A program made the position numbers and the translations under genes. Of a DNA stretch of 64,000 nt, positions 28,061 through 37,187 are shown piece after piece; positions within the stretch are counted from its first letter, which is position 1; each line of letters starts with the position of its first letter. The stretch covers positions 1-64,000 of the forward strand of contig NZ_APNM01000011.1 of NCBI RefSeq assembly GCF_040361335.1. Reading direction: 5' to 3'. The DNA comes from APNM01 sp040361335. Lineage in GTDB: Bacteria; Pseudomonadota; Gammaproteobacteria; Nevskiales; Salinisphaeraceae. The notes under the pieces are model-generated. The model was not told the origin of the DNA, made no database searches, and was given only the letters and a program-made list of their open reading frames with translations.

Positions 28061-28411
28061 GCCGGGATAAGCGAAGAGTTCCCGGCACCCCCGGCGATTC
28101 GCCGGAACGGGCCTGGCCCTGCCAAAGTGAACCACAGAGACACAGAGGCACGGAGATAAAAGGGCATGAAGCTTCTTGAAGCTCCCCTGTCCCTGAATCT
28201 CTTGTCTCTTTTAGTTGTTGTTGTTCTTTAACTCTGTGCCTCTGTGTCTCTGTGGTTAAAAACTCTTCGCCTCCGTGCGCCTCTGTGGTTTCATCTCACG
28301 CCAACCAAAACCTGTGGGCCGGGAGAAGAGAGACGTTCTCGGCATCCCCCGTCGAAGAGGGCGCGCCGCCGGCGCCCAGGATGCCGGGCGCAGCAGTTTT
28401 TCAAACGCCCT
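28021..28411. repeat. palindromic dispersed element, copy C, split by a second inverted repeat
   Basis: The left end AGGGCCTCTACAAAAC (28021-28036) followed by GTCGCGAGCAAAGG matches copy A. The right end, GCGCCCAGGATGCCGGGCGC then GTTTTTCAAACGCCCT (28396-28411), is the opposite arm. The middle is interrupted by a 128-base segment with 26-base inverted repeats (28130-28257). The left end lies inside the hydroxylase coding sequence; the right end is one base from the stop codon of the monooxygenase on the minus strand. This stretch fills the 352 bases between the two genes, and no gene is seen in it. Confidence 0.75.
28130..28257. repeat. 26-bp inverted repeats of the ACAGAGRCACAGAGG type
   Basis: The left arm at 28130-28155 begins AACCACAGAGACACAGAGG. 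The right arm at 28232-28257 is its complement with one mismatch in 26. The arms enclose 76 less G+C-rich bases. A third, diverged partial copy follows at about 28264-28290 (CTTCGCCTCCGTGCGCC, then CTCTGTGGTTTCAT). Similar sequences are familiar from intergenic repeats of several environmental bacteria; their origin is unresolved. Confidence 0.8.
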
Positions 28412-28412
28412 C

Positions 28413-29954
28413 TCAGCCGGCGTTGGTGGCTACCGGCATCGCCCGACCCGCGGTCAGCGGCGCGCGCTCGTAGCGGGCCGCGTCGAAACGCCGGGTCATC
28501 AGTCGGAACTGCCAGGTGAAGCCCGGCCAGAGGGTGACGTTCTTGCCGTTGGCGTCCAGGTACCAGCTACGGCAGCCGCCGGTGTTCCAGATGGTGCCGG
28601 CCAGGCGGGCCTGGAGCCACTCGTTGTACTCGCGCTGGGCCTCCGGGCGCACGTCCAGGAACTTGAGATCCCGCCGCCGCAGGGTGCGCAGGGCGCCCAG
28701 GACGTATTCGATCTGGGACTCGATCATGAACACCATCGAGCTGTGCCCGAGGCCGGTGTTCGGGCCGGTCATGAGGTAGAAGTTGGGATAGCCGCTCACG
28801 GTGGTGCCCTTGTAAGCCTCGACGCCGTCGGCCCAGGCGTCGACGATGTCGCGCCCGCCGCGGCCGAAGATCATGCCGCGCGGCACCGGCTCGGTGGCCT
28901 GGAATCCGGTGCCGAAGATCATCACGTCCACCTCGATCTCGCGGCCGTCGCCGGTGACCAGGCCGGTCTCCGTGATCTCGCGGACACCCTCGGTCTCCAG
29001 GTCGACGTTCTCGCGCGACAGCGTCGGGTAGTAATCCTCGGAGATCAGCACGCGCTTGCAGCCCAGGGTGTAGTCGGGCGTGAGCTTCTCGCGCAGCACG
29101 GGATCGGGCACCTGCCGGCGCAGGTGGCGCCGTGCCTGGTGCTCCATCAGCTTCATCAGCCGCGGGCTGACCACGAAGCCCAGCACCCGAGCTTCCAGGA
29201 ACCAGTAGATGAAGCGACGCAGGAACCGCTGCCGTCCCGGCCGGCGCCGGAAACGCTTGCGCATGCGGCGACCGATGGGATGGTCCGGCTTGGGCATGAT
29301 CCAGGGCGGGGTGCGCTGGAACAGGTGCAGCCGCTGCACGTCGGGCGCGATCTGCGGCACGAACTGGATCGCGCTGGCGCCGGTGCCGATCACCGCCACC
29401 CGCTTGCCGGCCAGGTCGCAGTCGTGGTCCCACTGCTGGGAATGGAAGGTCTCGCCCCGGAAGCGTTCGATGCCGGGGATGTCCGGGTAGGCCGGCCGCG
29501 TCAACGGCCCCAGGCCGGCGACCACGCTGCGGGCGGTCACGCTACGGCCGCCCGCGCGCAGATGCCACAGGCCGGTGTCCTCGTCGAAGCGGGCCTCGCT
29601 CACCTCGCTGTCGAGACGGATGTGGTCGCGCAGGCCGTACTTGTCCACGCAGCGTTCCAGGTAGGCCCGGATCTCCGGCTGCGGCGCGAACAGCCGCGTC
29701 CAGTCGGGGTTGGGCTCGAACGAGAACGAGTACAGGTGCGACGGCACGTCGCAGGCGCAGCCCGGGTAATGGTTCAGGTACCAGGTTCCCCCGATCTCGG
29801 GCTCGCGCTCGAAGATGACGAAGTCGTCGCGACCCTGCTGCTTGAGGCGGACAGCCATGCCCAGCCCGGCGAAGCCGGTGCCGATGATGGCGATCTCGTG
29901 GTCGGGCGCCGCGGCACCCCCGTCCAGGATTTCTTCAGCGATGGCGGCACACAT
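28413..29954 (-). CDS. Baeyer-Villiger-type flavin monooxygenase
   Basis: A 513-residue FAD/NADPH monooxygenase. The FAD motif IIGTGFAGLG is at 23-32, the Baeyer-Villiger fingerprint FRGETFHSQQWD at 165-176 and the NADPH motif VIGTGASAIQF at 188-198. It inserts oxygen next to a carbonyl, or oxidises sulfides, using NADPH; the substrate is not evident. It is a close relative of the second such gene at 57767, with fingerprints at the same residue numbers. The ATG has GAGGGGAG upstream. The gene is divergent from a TetR regulator across two palindromic operators, so it is probably repressed by that protein. Its stop codon abuts a dispersed repeat. Confidence 0.92.
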   Translation of the reverse strand: MCAAIAEEILDGGAAAPDHEIAIIGTGFAGLGMAVRLKQQGRDDFVIFEREPEIGGTWYLNHYPGCACDVPSHLYSFSFEPNPDWTRLFAPQPEIRAYLERCVDKYGLRDHIRLDSEVSEARFDEDTGLWHLRAGGRSVTARSVVAGLGPLTRPAYPDIPGIERFRGETFHSQQWDHDCDLAGKRVAVIGTGASAIQFVPQIAPDVQRLHLFQRTPPWIMPKPDHPIGRRMRKRFRRRPGRQRFLRRFIYWFLEARVLGFVVSPRLMKLMEHQARRHLRRQVPDPVLREKLTPDYTLGCKRVLISEDYYPTLSRENVDLETEGVREITETGLVTGDGREIEVDVMIFGTGFQATEPVPRGMIFGRGGRDIVDAWADGVEAYKGTTVSGYPNFYLMTGPNTGLGHSSMVFMIESQIEYVLGALRTLRRRDLKFLDVRPEAQREYNEWLQARLAGTIWNTGGCRSWYLDANGKNVTLWPGFTWQFRLMTRRFDAARYERAPLTAGRAMPVATNAG

Positions 29955-29976
29955 GCGGCGCTCCCCTCTCTATTTT

Positions 29977-29994
29977 TGACATCATGTGTTGTCA
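29977..29994. promoter_or_regulatory. TetR operator, site 1 (imperfect palindrome)
   Basis: TGACATCATGTGTTGTCA, an 18-base inverted repeat with one mismatched arm position. It lies 27 bases, start to start, from site 2. Confidence 0.7.
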
Positions 29995-30003
29995 CTTTAT
30001 TTC

Positions 30004-30021
30004 TGACATCATTTGATGTCA
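30004..30021. promoter_or_regulatory. TetR operator, site 2 (perfect palindrome)
   Basis: TGACATCATTTGATGTCA, with 8-base perfect arms around TT. Its size and its position 11 bases before the TetR start fit autoregulation and control of the divergent monooxygenase. Confidence 0.8.
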
Positions 30022-30031
30022 ACATTGCCGC

Positions 30032-30700
30032 ATGGCCGCCGATACCGCCCCCAAACGCCGTCGCACCTACCGCGGCGAGAGCCTGCCGCAGCGCCGGGCG
30101 CGCCGGCGCGAGACCTTCCTGCGGGCCGGCAAGGCCGTGTTCGGCGACCGCGGCGTACAGGCGGCCACCCTGCGCGGTATCTGCCGCGAGGCCGGGCTCA
30201 CGGAGCGCTATTTCTACGAGTCCTTCGACAACCCGCTGGACCTGTTCGCCACGGTCTACGACCGCGAACTGGACCGCCTGCGCGAGGTCCTGGCGCGGGC
30301 CCTGGCGGATGCGCCGCGCGACACCGAGGCGTTGACGCGCCGGGTGATCACCGCCTACTACGCGCAGCTACGCGACGACCCGCGGCTGACACGCATCCTG
30401 ATCATCGAGGTGTACGGCACGGTCCGCGACATGCAGCGGCTCTACCGCCGCGGCATCCAGGACTTCGCGGACATGATCCGGGACCTGATCGCGGCGCGGA
30501 TCGAACCGGACACGGACGACCGGCTCGATCCGGACCTGATCGCGACCTGCCTGGTGGGCGCGGCGATCCACTTGGCGACCCGCTGGTATCTCAGCGATTA
30601 CGCGGAGCCGCTGGAGACCATCGTGGCCAACTGCATGGCGGTCGTGACCGGCGTCGGGCGGGGCGGCGCGGCGCCCCTGGGCGCGGCCGCCGACGATTGA
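30032..30700 (+). CDS. TetR-family regulator of the monooxygenase/exporter locus
   Basis: A 222-residue repressor. The N-terminal helix-turn-helix is RETFLRAGKAVFGDRGVQAATLRGICREAGLTERYFYESFDN (about 26-67), the standard TetR domain; the C-terminal ligand-binding helices are not diagnostic. It lies divergent from the Baeyer-Villiger monooxygenase and 68 bases ahead of an ABC exporter operon in the same direction. It probably controls both, in response to a compound that the enzyme modifies and the pump expels (inference from position and the two operators). Confidence 0.9.
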   Translation: MAADTAPKRRRTYRGESLPQRRARRRETFLRAGKAVFGDRGVQAATLRGICREAGLTERYFYESFDNPLDLFATVYDRELDRLREVLARALADAPRDTEALTRRVITAYYAQLRDDPRLTRILIIEVYGTVRDMQRLYRRGIQDFADMIRDLIAARIEPDTDDRLDPDLIATCLVGAAIHLATRWYLSDYAEPLETIVANCMAVVTGVGRGGAAPLGAAADD

Positions 30701-30768
30701 CGCAGATCAACCGCCGCCGCCGGACGCCGGGGGTATAGTCACCGTATTCGATCCCGTGGACCACATGG

Positions 30769-32214
30769 ATGCGTTTGCGCCTTCCCGTCGTCGCCCGCAC
30801 GCCCGCACTCCCGCCTTTGCTGCTGGGAGCGCTCCTTTGCGGCTGCGCCCTCGCCCCCGAGTACGAAAGGCCCGATCTGCCGGTGCCCGAACGCTTCGAG
30901 GACGCCGGACCGGCGACGACGCTCGACGCCACGGCGCTGCCCGGCTGGCGGCGTTTCTTCCCCGAACCCCGGCTACAGGCCCTGATCGCCGCCGCGCTCG
31001 AGCACAACCGCGACCTGCGCGTGGCCGTGTCGCGGGTCGCCGAGGCCCGCGCCCAGTTCCGTCTCCAGCAAGCGGCCGAGCTGCCGGAGATCGACGTTTC
31101 CGCGAGCGCGATCCGGGGCGAGTTGGCGGACCGGACGGCACCGCTGATCGGCGACACCCGCATCGAGCAGTACAGCGCCGCCCTGGCCGTACCCGCCTAC
31201 GAACTCGATTTCTGGGGCCGGATCGCGAGCCTCAAGCGCGCGGCGCTGGAACGCTACCTGGCCACGGCCGAGGCCCAGCGGGCGTTCGCGCTGAGCCTGA
31301 CCGCGCAGGTCGCCGACGCCTACCTCCAGGGCCGCGAGCTGGATGAGCGCATCGAACTCGCGCAACGCACACTGGCCTCGCGCGAGGAATCCTTCCGCAT
31401 CGCCGAACGGCGCCTGGCACTGGGCGATACCTCGGAGTTGCAACTGCGCCAGGCCCAGAGCCTGCTGACCAGTGCCCGCGCGGAGCTGGCGGCATTGCAA
31501 CAGGCCCGGGACCGCAACCGGCACGCCCTGCGTCAGCTCGTGGGGACCTGGCCGGCGGACCTGCCGGACGCCAAGTCCCTCGAGTCGCAGGGCATCGTGG
31601 GCGACCTGCCGCCCGGCCTGCCCGCCGAGCTGCTGGTGCGGCGCCCGGACCTGCGGGCCGCCGAGGCCCGACTGCGGGCGGCGAACGCCGACATCGGCGC
31701 GGCCCGCGCGGCCTTTCTGCCGCAGATCACCCTGACGGGGACCTACGGCACCGGCAGCGACGAGCTCGACGGGCTGTTCGACGCCGGCACCGATTCCTGG
31801 CTGTTCGTGCCGCGTCTGTCCCTGCCCCTGTTCGATCACGGCCGCCGCCGGGCCAACCTGGATCTGGCGGCCGCCCGGCGGAACACCGCCGTCGCCGAGT
31901 ACGAGGCCGCGATCCAGCAGGCCTTCCGCGAGGTCCGCGACGCCCTGTCCAGCCGGTACTGGATCGAGGCGCGGATCGCCGCGCTGCGCGACACGGTGGC
32001 GGCGCAGGAGGCGCGGCTGCGCATCGCCGAGCTCAGTTACGAGAACGGCGCGGTGGCCTACCTGGAAGTCCTGGACGCGCAACGCCAACTGTTCGCCGTG
32101 CGGCAGACGCTGATCGAGGCCCGCCGGGCGGCCCTGTCCAACGCGGTGGCCCTCTACCTGGCCCTCGGCGGCGGGCCGTACGGTCCGCCCGGCAACGCAG
32201 AGAACGCATCATGA
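30769..32214 (+). CDS. NodT-family outer-membrane efflux lipoprotein
   Basis: A 481-residue TolC-like outer-membrane factor. The signal peptide ends in a lipobox (ALLCGC, lipidated Cys26), followed by the NodT hallmark APEYERPDLPVP. Two OEP repeats with long coiled-coil helices follow (ERYLATAEAQRAFALSLTAQVADAYL and its partner), and the second has LLVRRPDLRAAEARLRAANADIGAARAAFLP. It forms the outer-membrane duct of the ABC exporter encoded downstream. Its stop overlaps the next start by four bases (ATGA). Confidence 0.93.
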   Translation: MRLRLPVVARTPALPPLLLGALLCGCALAPEYERPDLPVPERFEDAGPATTLDATALPGWRRFFPEPRLQALIAAALEHNRDLRVAVSRVAEARAQFRLQQAAELPEIDVSASAIRGELADRTAPLIGDTRIEQYSAALAVPAYELDFWGRIASLKRAALERYLATAEAQRAFALSLTAQVADAYLQGRELDERIELAQRTLASREESFRIAERRLALGDTSELQLRQAQSLLTSARAELAALQQARDRNRHALRQLVGTWPADLPDAKSLESQGIVGDLPPGLPAELLVRRPDLRAAEARLRAANADIGAARAAFLPQITLTGTYGTGSDELDGLFDAGTDSWLFVPRLSLPLFDHGRRRANLDLAAARRNTAVAEYEAAIQQAFREVRDALSSRYWIEARIAALRDTVAAQEARLRIAELSYENGAVAYLEVLDAQRQLFAVRQTLIEARRAALSNAVALYLALGGGPYGPPGNAENAS

Positions 32215-33287
32215 CCCTGAAACTCGACAACCGTTGGTTGCTGCCCCTCGCAGCGGCGCTGGCGATCGCGGCGCTGGCGGCCTGGGGCTGGCAGCGCCTG
32301 CAATCGGACGGACCGGGGCCGGGATTCGCCTCCGGCAACGGCCGCATCGAGGCGGTGTCGGTGGATATCGCCGCCAAGCATCCGGGCCGGGTCGCGGAGA
32401 TCCTGGTCGACGAGGGCGACTTCATCGAGGCCGGCCGGGTGGTGGCGCGCATGGACACGCTGTCGCTTGAGGCCCAGATCGCCCAGGCCCGGGCCCGCGT
32501 GCGGGAGGCCGAAAGCGCCCGCGCCACCGCGGTGTCCCAGGTCGCCCAGCGCCGGGCCGAGCACGCCACCGCCGAGGCCCTCGTGGTGCAGCGCCGGGCC
32601 GAGCGCGATGTCGCCGCCAAGCGCCTCAAGCGGGCGCGGGCGCTGCTGGCGGAGCGCGCCACGTCGCAACAGCAGGTGGAGAACGACGAGGCCGCCCTGC
32701 AACGGACGGAAGCGACGCTGCGCGCGGCCCGCGCCCAGGTGACGGCGGGCGAGGCGGCGATCGCCGCGGCCGAGGCCCTGGTCGGGCAGGCCGAGGCCTC
32801 GATCGAGGCGGCCGAGGCCGCCGTCCGCCAGCTCCAGACCGAGATCGACGACAGCAGCCTGACCTCGCCGCGCGCCGGGCGCGTCCAGTACCGGGTGGCC
32901 CAGCCCGGCGAGGTGATCGGCGCGGGGGCGCCGATACTCAACCTGGTGGATCTCAGCGATGTCTACATGACCTTCTTCCTGCCGACCGCCCAGGCGGGCC
33001 GCACGGCCCTGGGCGCCGAGGCACGGATCGTGCTCGACGCCGCTCCCGGCTACGTGATCCCGGCGCACGTCTCGTTCGTGGCGGACGTGTCCCAGTTCAC
33101 GCCCAAGACCGTCGAGACCGAACTCGAGCGGCAGAAGCTGATGTTCCGGATCAAGGCCCGCATTCCACCCGAGCTGCTGCGCAAGCACTTGGCGCAGGTG
33201 AAGACGGGCCTGCCCGGCATGGTCCACGTGCGGCTGGACCCGGCGGCGCCCTGGCCCGACCAACTGCGCGTGAATCTGCCGCAATGA
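32211..33287 (+). CDS. HlyD/YhiI-family periplasmic adaptor
   Basis: A 358-residue membrane-fusion protein with a single N-terminal membrane anchor (WLLPLAAALAIAALAAWGW). The lipoyl half-motifs are GNGRIEAVSVDIAAKHPGRV and SLTSPRAGRVQYRVAQPGEV. Between them is a very Ala/Glu/Arg-rich coiled coil (about 80-220). It bridges the inner-membrane ABC proteins to the outer-membrane factor. The E. coli counterpart is YhiI. Start and stop codons overlap both neighbours (ATGA). Confidence 0.92.
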   Translation: MTLKLDNRWLLPLAAALAIAALAAWGWQRLQSDGPGPGFASGNGRIEAVSVDIAAKHPGRVAEILVDEGDFIEAGRVVARMDTLSLEAQIAQARARVREAESARATAVSQVAQRRAEHATAEALVVQRRAERDVAAKRLKRARALLAERATSQQQVENDEAALQRTEATLRAARAQVTAGEAAIAAAEALVGQAEASIEAAEAAVRQLQTEIDDSSLTSPRAGRVQYRVAQPGEVIGAGAPILNLVDLSDVYMTFFLPTAQAGRTALGAEARIVLDAAPGYVIPAHVSFVADVSQFTPKTVETELERQKLMFRIKARIPPELLRKHLAQVKTGLPGMVHVRLDPAAPWPDQLRVNLPQ

Positions 33288-36043
33288 CCGGGCACGCCGC
33301 TGACGCTTCGGCGGAGCCGCCGGCGACGGTCGCCCGGCTCGAAGGCATCGGCCTGCGCTACGGCGATCGCCGGGCGCTGGATGACGTGAGCCTCGAGGTG
33401 CCGGCCGGACGCATCGTCGGCCTGATCGGACCCGACGGCGTCGGCAAGTCCAGCCTGCTGAGCCTGCTGGCGGGGGCGCGCCGCATCCAGACCGGACGGG
33501 TGACGGTGCTCGGCCACGATCTGAGCGACGCCCGCCAACGGCGCCGCGTGCAGCCCCGCATCGCCTACATGCCGCAGGGCCTCGGGCACAACCTGTATCC
33601 GACGCTGTCGGTGGCCGAGAACATCGATTTCTTCGCCCGTTTGTTCGGGCACGGCCGCGCCGAGCGCGCGCACCGCATCGCCGAGCTGACCGCCGGCACC
33701 GGCCTGGCCCCGTTCATCGACCGGCCGGCCGGCAAGCTGTCGGGCGGCATGAAGCAGAAGCTGGGTTTGTGCTGTGCCCTGGTGCACGACCCGGACCTGC
33801 TGATCCTGGACGAGCCCACCACCGGCGTCGACCCGCTGTACCGGCGCCAGTTCTGGGAGTTGATCGAGCGTATCCGCGCCGACCGCCCGGCCATGAGCGT
33901 GGTGGTCGCGACCGCGTACATGGAGGAAGCCGCACGCTTCGACCGCCTCCTGGCCATGGACGATGGCCGGATTCTCGCCGCGGGCACGCCCGCCGAGCTG
34001 CTCACGCGCACCGGAACCGACTCCCTGGAAGCGGCCTTCATCGCCCTGCTGCCGGAGGCGAAACGGCGCGGACACGAGCCCCTGCGGATCACGCCGCCGC
34101 CCGACGACGGGGACGACAGCCCCGCCATCGAGGCACGGGACCTGACCATGCGATTCGGCGATTTCACGGCCGTGGATCACGTCAGCTTCCGCATCCGCCG
34201 GGGCGAGATATTCGGCTTCCTCGGCTCCAACGGCTGCGGCAAGACCACGACCATGAAAATGCTCACGGGCCTGCTGCCCGCGAGCGAGGGCCGGGCCTGG
34301 TTGTTCGGCCGCGAGATCGATCCCCACGATCTCGCCACCCGGCGCCGGGTCGGCTACATGTCGCAGTTCTTCTCGCTCTACGGCGAATTGACCGTGCGCC
34401 AGAACCTGCGGCTGCACGCGCGGCTGTTCCACGTGCCGCCGGACGAGCTGGACGGCCGGGTGCGGGAGATGGTGGCGCGTTTCGGCCTGGCGAACGTGCT
34501 CGACGAGCTGCCCGGATCACTGCCGCTGGGCCACCGGCAACGGCTGTCGCTGGCGGTGGCGACGATCCACAAGCCGGAGATGCTGATACTCGACGAGCCC
34601 ACGTCCGGCGTCGATCCCGTGGCGCGCGACGCTTTCTGGCGACTGCTGATCGAGCTGTCCCGCGAGGATGGCGTGACCATCTTCATCTCCACCCATTTCA
34701 TGAACGAGGCCGAGCGCTGCGACCGTATCTCGCTGATGCACGCGGGCCGGGTGCTGGTCACCGGCACACCCGCGGACATCGCCGACCGGCGCGGAACCGA
34801 CAACCTGGAGGATGCGTTCCTCGCCTATCTCGAAGAGGCCGCGACGGCGCCGGAAACGGTCGCGGCACCACCCCCGGAGACCCGCAAGGCGCAGAACGGG
34901 CCCGCACGGCGACCCGGATTCGCGCCGGGGCGAATGCTCAGCTACGCCAATCGCGAGTCCCTGGAACTGCGGCGCGATCCGATCCGGCTGACGCTGGCCC
35001 TGGTGGGCAGCCTGATCCTGATGTTCGTGTTCGGCTACGGCATCAGCATGGACGTGGAGGGCCTGACCTTCGCGGTGCTCGACCGCGACCGCACCACCGT
35101 CAGCAGCGACTACACCCTGGCCCTCTCGGGATCGCGCTATTTCGTGGAGCAAGCGCCCCTCGAAAGCTACGCCGAGCTCGATCGCCGCATGCGCGCCGGC
35201 GAGATCGGTCTGGCCGTCGAAATCCCGCCCGGCTTCGCCCGCGACATCGCGCGCGGGGACCCGGTGTCGGTGGGGGCCTGGATCGACGGCGCCATGCCGA
35301 GCCGGGCCGAGACCATCCGGGGCTACGTGCAGGGCATGCACGCGCACTGGCTGGCCGAGAAGGCGCGCGAGACCGGCCACGGCGATGCCCTGGCCGGGCC
35401 GGTCAACGTGGAAGTGCGCTTCCGCTACAACCCCGACATCAGGAGCGTCGTGGCCATGGTGCCGGCGACGATCCCGATCCTGCTGATGCTCATCCCGGCC
35501 ATGCTGGCCGCGCTCAGCGTGGTGCGCGAGAAGGAGCTGGGCTCGATCGTCAATTTCTACGTCACGCCCACCACGCGGCTCGAATTCCTGCTCGGCAAGC
35601 AGTTGCCGTACATCGCCCTGTCGATGCTCAGCTTCCTGTCCCTGGTGGCGGTGGCGGTCCTGCTGTTCGGGGTGCCGTTCAAGGGCAGCCTGCTCGCCCT
35701 GACCCTGGCGGCGGTGCCCTACGTCATGGCCGCCACCGCCATCGGCCTGTTGATCTCCAGCTTCATGAAAAGCCAGATCGCGGCGATCTTCGGCACCGCC
35801 ATCCTCAGCATCCTGCCGGCGGTCAGCTTCTCGGGCATGATCGACCCGGTGTCGTCGCTGGAGGGCCTCGGCCGCCTGATCGGCGAGATCTATCCCACCA
35901 CCCATTTCCTGACCATCTCGCGGGGCGCGTTCTCCAAGGGACTGGGGTTCGCCGAGCTGCTGCCGCAGTTCCCGCCGCTGCTGCTGGCCGTGCCGGTGCT
36001 GGTCGGCGCCGCCGCCCTGGCCCTGCGGAAGCAGTACCGATGA
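33284..36043 (+). CDS. fused double-ATPase/permease ABC transporter, RbbA-like
   Basis: A 919-residue protein with two nucleotide-binding domains and an ABC-2-type permease, as in E. coli RbbA (YhiH). The first ATPase has Walker A GPDGVGKS (49-56), signature LSGGMKQKLGL and Walker B LLILDEPTTGVD. The second has GSNGCGKT (314-321), Walker B MLILDEPTSGVD and a divergent signature, LPLGHRQRLSLA, in place of LSGGQ. The permease part (from about 555) has a large periplasmic loop and about six helices. It should energise export through the adaptor and duct encoded upstream. Confidence 0.93.
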   Translation: MTGHAADASAEPPATVARLEGIGLRYGDRRALDDVSLEVPAGRIVGLIGPDGVGKSSLLSLLAGARRIQTGRVTVLGHDLSDARQRRRVQPRIAYMPQGLGHNLYPTLSVAENIDFFARLFGHGRAERAHRIAELTAGTGLAPFIDRPAGKLSGGMKQKLGLCCALVHDPDLLILDEPTTGVDPLYRRQFWELIERIRADRPAMSVVVATAYMEEAARFDRLLAMDDGRILAAGTPAELLTRTGTDSLEAAFIALLPEAKRRGHEPLRITPPPDDGDDSPAIEARDLTMRFGDFTAVDHVSFRIRRGEIFGFLGSNGCGKTTTMKMLTGLLPASEGRAWLFGREIDPHDLATRRRVGYMSQFFSLYGELTVRQNLRLHARLFHVPPDELDGRVREMVARFGLANVLDELPGSLPLGHRQRLSLAVATIHKPEMLILDEPTSGVDPVARDAFWRLLIELSREDGVTIFISTHFMNEAERCDRISLMHAGRVLVTGTPADIADRRGTDNLEDAFLAYLEEAATAPETVAAPPPETRKAQNGPARRPGFAPGRMLSYANRESLELRRDPIRLTLALVGSLILMFVFGYGISMDVEGLTFAVLDRDRTTVSSDYTLALSGSRYFVEQAPLESYAELDRRMRAGEIGLAVEIPPGFARDIARGDPVSVGAWIDGAMPSRAETIRGYVQGMHAHWLAEKARETGHGDALAGPVNVEVRFRYNPDIRSVVAMVPATIPILLMLIPAMLAALSVVREKELGSIVNFYVTPTTRLEFLLGKQLPYIALSMLSFLSLVAVAVLLFGVPFKGSLLALTLAAVPYVMAATAIGLLISSFMKSQIAAIFGTAILSILPAVSFSGMIDPVSSLEGLGRLIGEIYPTTHFLTISRGAFSKGLGFAELLPQFPPLLLAVPVLVGAAALALRKQYR

Positions 36044-37167
36044 GGGGCACGGCCGGCAACATACTGCACCTCGGGATCAAGGAACTGCGGAGCCTGGCCC
36101 GCGACCCCGTGATGCTGGTGCTGCTGCTCTACTCGATGAGCGTCGCCATCTACATCGCCGCCACGGCGATGCCCGAAACGCTCAACCAGGCCCCGATCGC
36201 GATCGTGGACGACGACCGCTCGCCCCTGTCGGCACGCATCGCGGACGCCTTCTACCCGCCCTATTTCAAGTCGCCCGACCTGATCGACCGTTCCGGGATG
36301 GACCGCCGCATGGACCGGGGCCGGGATACCTTCGCGCTGGTCATACCCCCCGAATTCCAGCGCGACGTCCTGGCCGGCGCCCGCCCGACCGTCCAGCTCA
36401 ACGTCGACGCCACGCGCATCTCGCAGGCCTTCACCGGCGCCGGCTACATCCAGAGCATCGTCGCGGACGAGACGCGCGCGTTCATCGAGCGGCACCACGG
36501 CAGCGTGGAACCGCCGGTGGGGCTCAACCTGCGGGCCCGCTTCAATCCGACGCTGGAACACGCCTGGTTCGGGGCCATGACCGAGCTCATCGACAACATC
36601 ACCCTGCTGGCGATCGTGCTCACCGGCGCGGCCCTGATCCGCGAGCGCGAGCACGGCACCGTGGAGCATCTGCTGGTGATGCCGCTCACGCCGTTCCAGA
36701 TCATGGTCAGCAAGGTGGCGGCCATGGCGCTGGTGGTCCTGACGGCCGGCGCGGCATCCCTCCTGCTCGTGGCGCACGGGCTGCTATCGGTACCCATCCA
36801 GGGGTCCATCACGCTGTTCCTGGCGGGCGCCGGCCTGCACCTGTTCGCGGCCACCTCCATGGGGATTTTCCTGGCGACCATGGCGCGCTCGATGCCGCAG
36901 TTCGGCCTGCTGATCATCCTGGTCCTGCTACCGCTGCAGATGCTGTCCGGCGGCGTCACCCCCCGCGAGAGCATGCCGGAGATGATCCGGACCCTCATGC
37001 TCGCCGCGCCCACCACGCATTTCGTGTCCCTGAGCCAAGCGGTCCTCTACCGCGGCGCCGGCCCGGGCACGGTCTGGCCACAACTCCTGGCCCTGGCCGC
37101 GATCGGCGGCACCCTGTTCACGGTCTCGCTGGCCCGTTTCCGACGGACCATCGGCAGCATGGCCTAG
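36040..37167 (+). CDS. ABC-2-type permease, YhhJ-like
   Basis: A 375-residue membrane subunit. An N-terminal helix (VMLVLLLYSMSVAIYIAA) is followed by a periplasmic domain (about 45-180) and five to six helices, with the family cytoplasmic loop REREHGTVEHLLVMPLTPFQIMVSK and the end signature FVSLSQAVLYRGAG. It pairs with the permease half of the RbbA-like protein. The ATG overlaps the upstream stop (ATGA), completing a fully overlapping OMF-HlyD-RbbA-YhhJ operon. The substrate is unknown. Confidence 0.92.
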   Translation: MRGTAGNILHLGIKELRSLARDPVMLVLLLYSMSVAIYIAATAMPETLNQAPIAIVDDDRSPLSARIADAFYPPYFKSPDLIDRSGMDRRMDRGRDTFALVIPPEFQRDVLAGARPTVQLNVDATRISQAFTGAGYIQSIVADETRAFIERHHGSVEPPVGLNLRARFNPTLEHAWFGAMTELIDNITLLAIVLTGAALIREREHGTVEHLLVMPLTPFQIMVSKVAAMALVVLTAGAASLLLVAHGLLSVPIQGSITLFLAGAGLHLFAATSMGIFLATMARSMPQFGLLIILVLLPLQMLSGGVTPRESMPEMIRTLMLAAPTTHFVSLSQAVLYRGAGPGTVWPQLLALAAIGGTLFTVSLARFRRTIGSMA

Positions 37168-37187
37168 AATCGACGGGGCAGCGTTAC

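Larger units (their letters stand above)
29976..30022. promoter_or_regulatory. divergent promoter region with overlapping operators
   Basis: On the minus strand TTGACA (30022-30017) is followed after 17 bases by TAAAGT, a good sigma-70 promoter for the monooxygenase. On the plus strand TTGACA (29976-29981) is followed by a T-rich -10-like TTATTT for the TetR gene. Both -35 elements are embedded in the palindromes listed next, so bound repressor would block both. Confidence 0.55.

Noticed and set aside
33769..36039. Upstream extension of the YhhJ-like permease frame into the RbbA-like gene
   Set aside because: The added 757 residues are out of frame with the RbbA-like protein and Arg/Pro-rich; the ATGA overlap at 36040 is the natural start.
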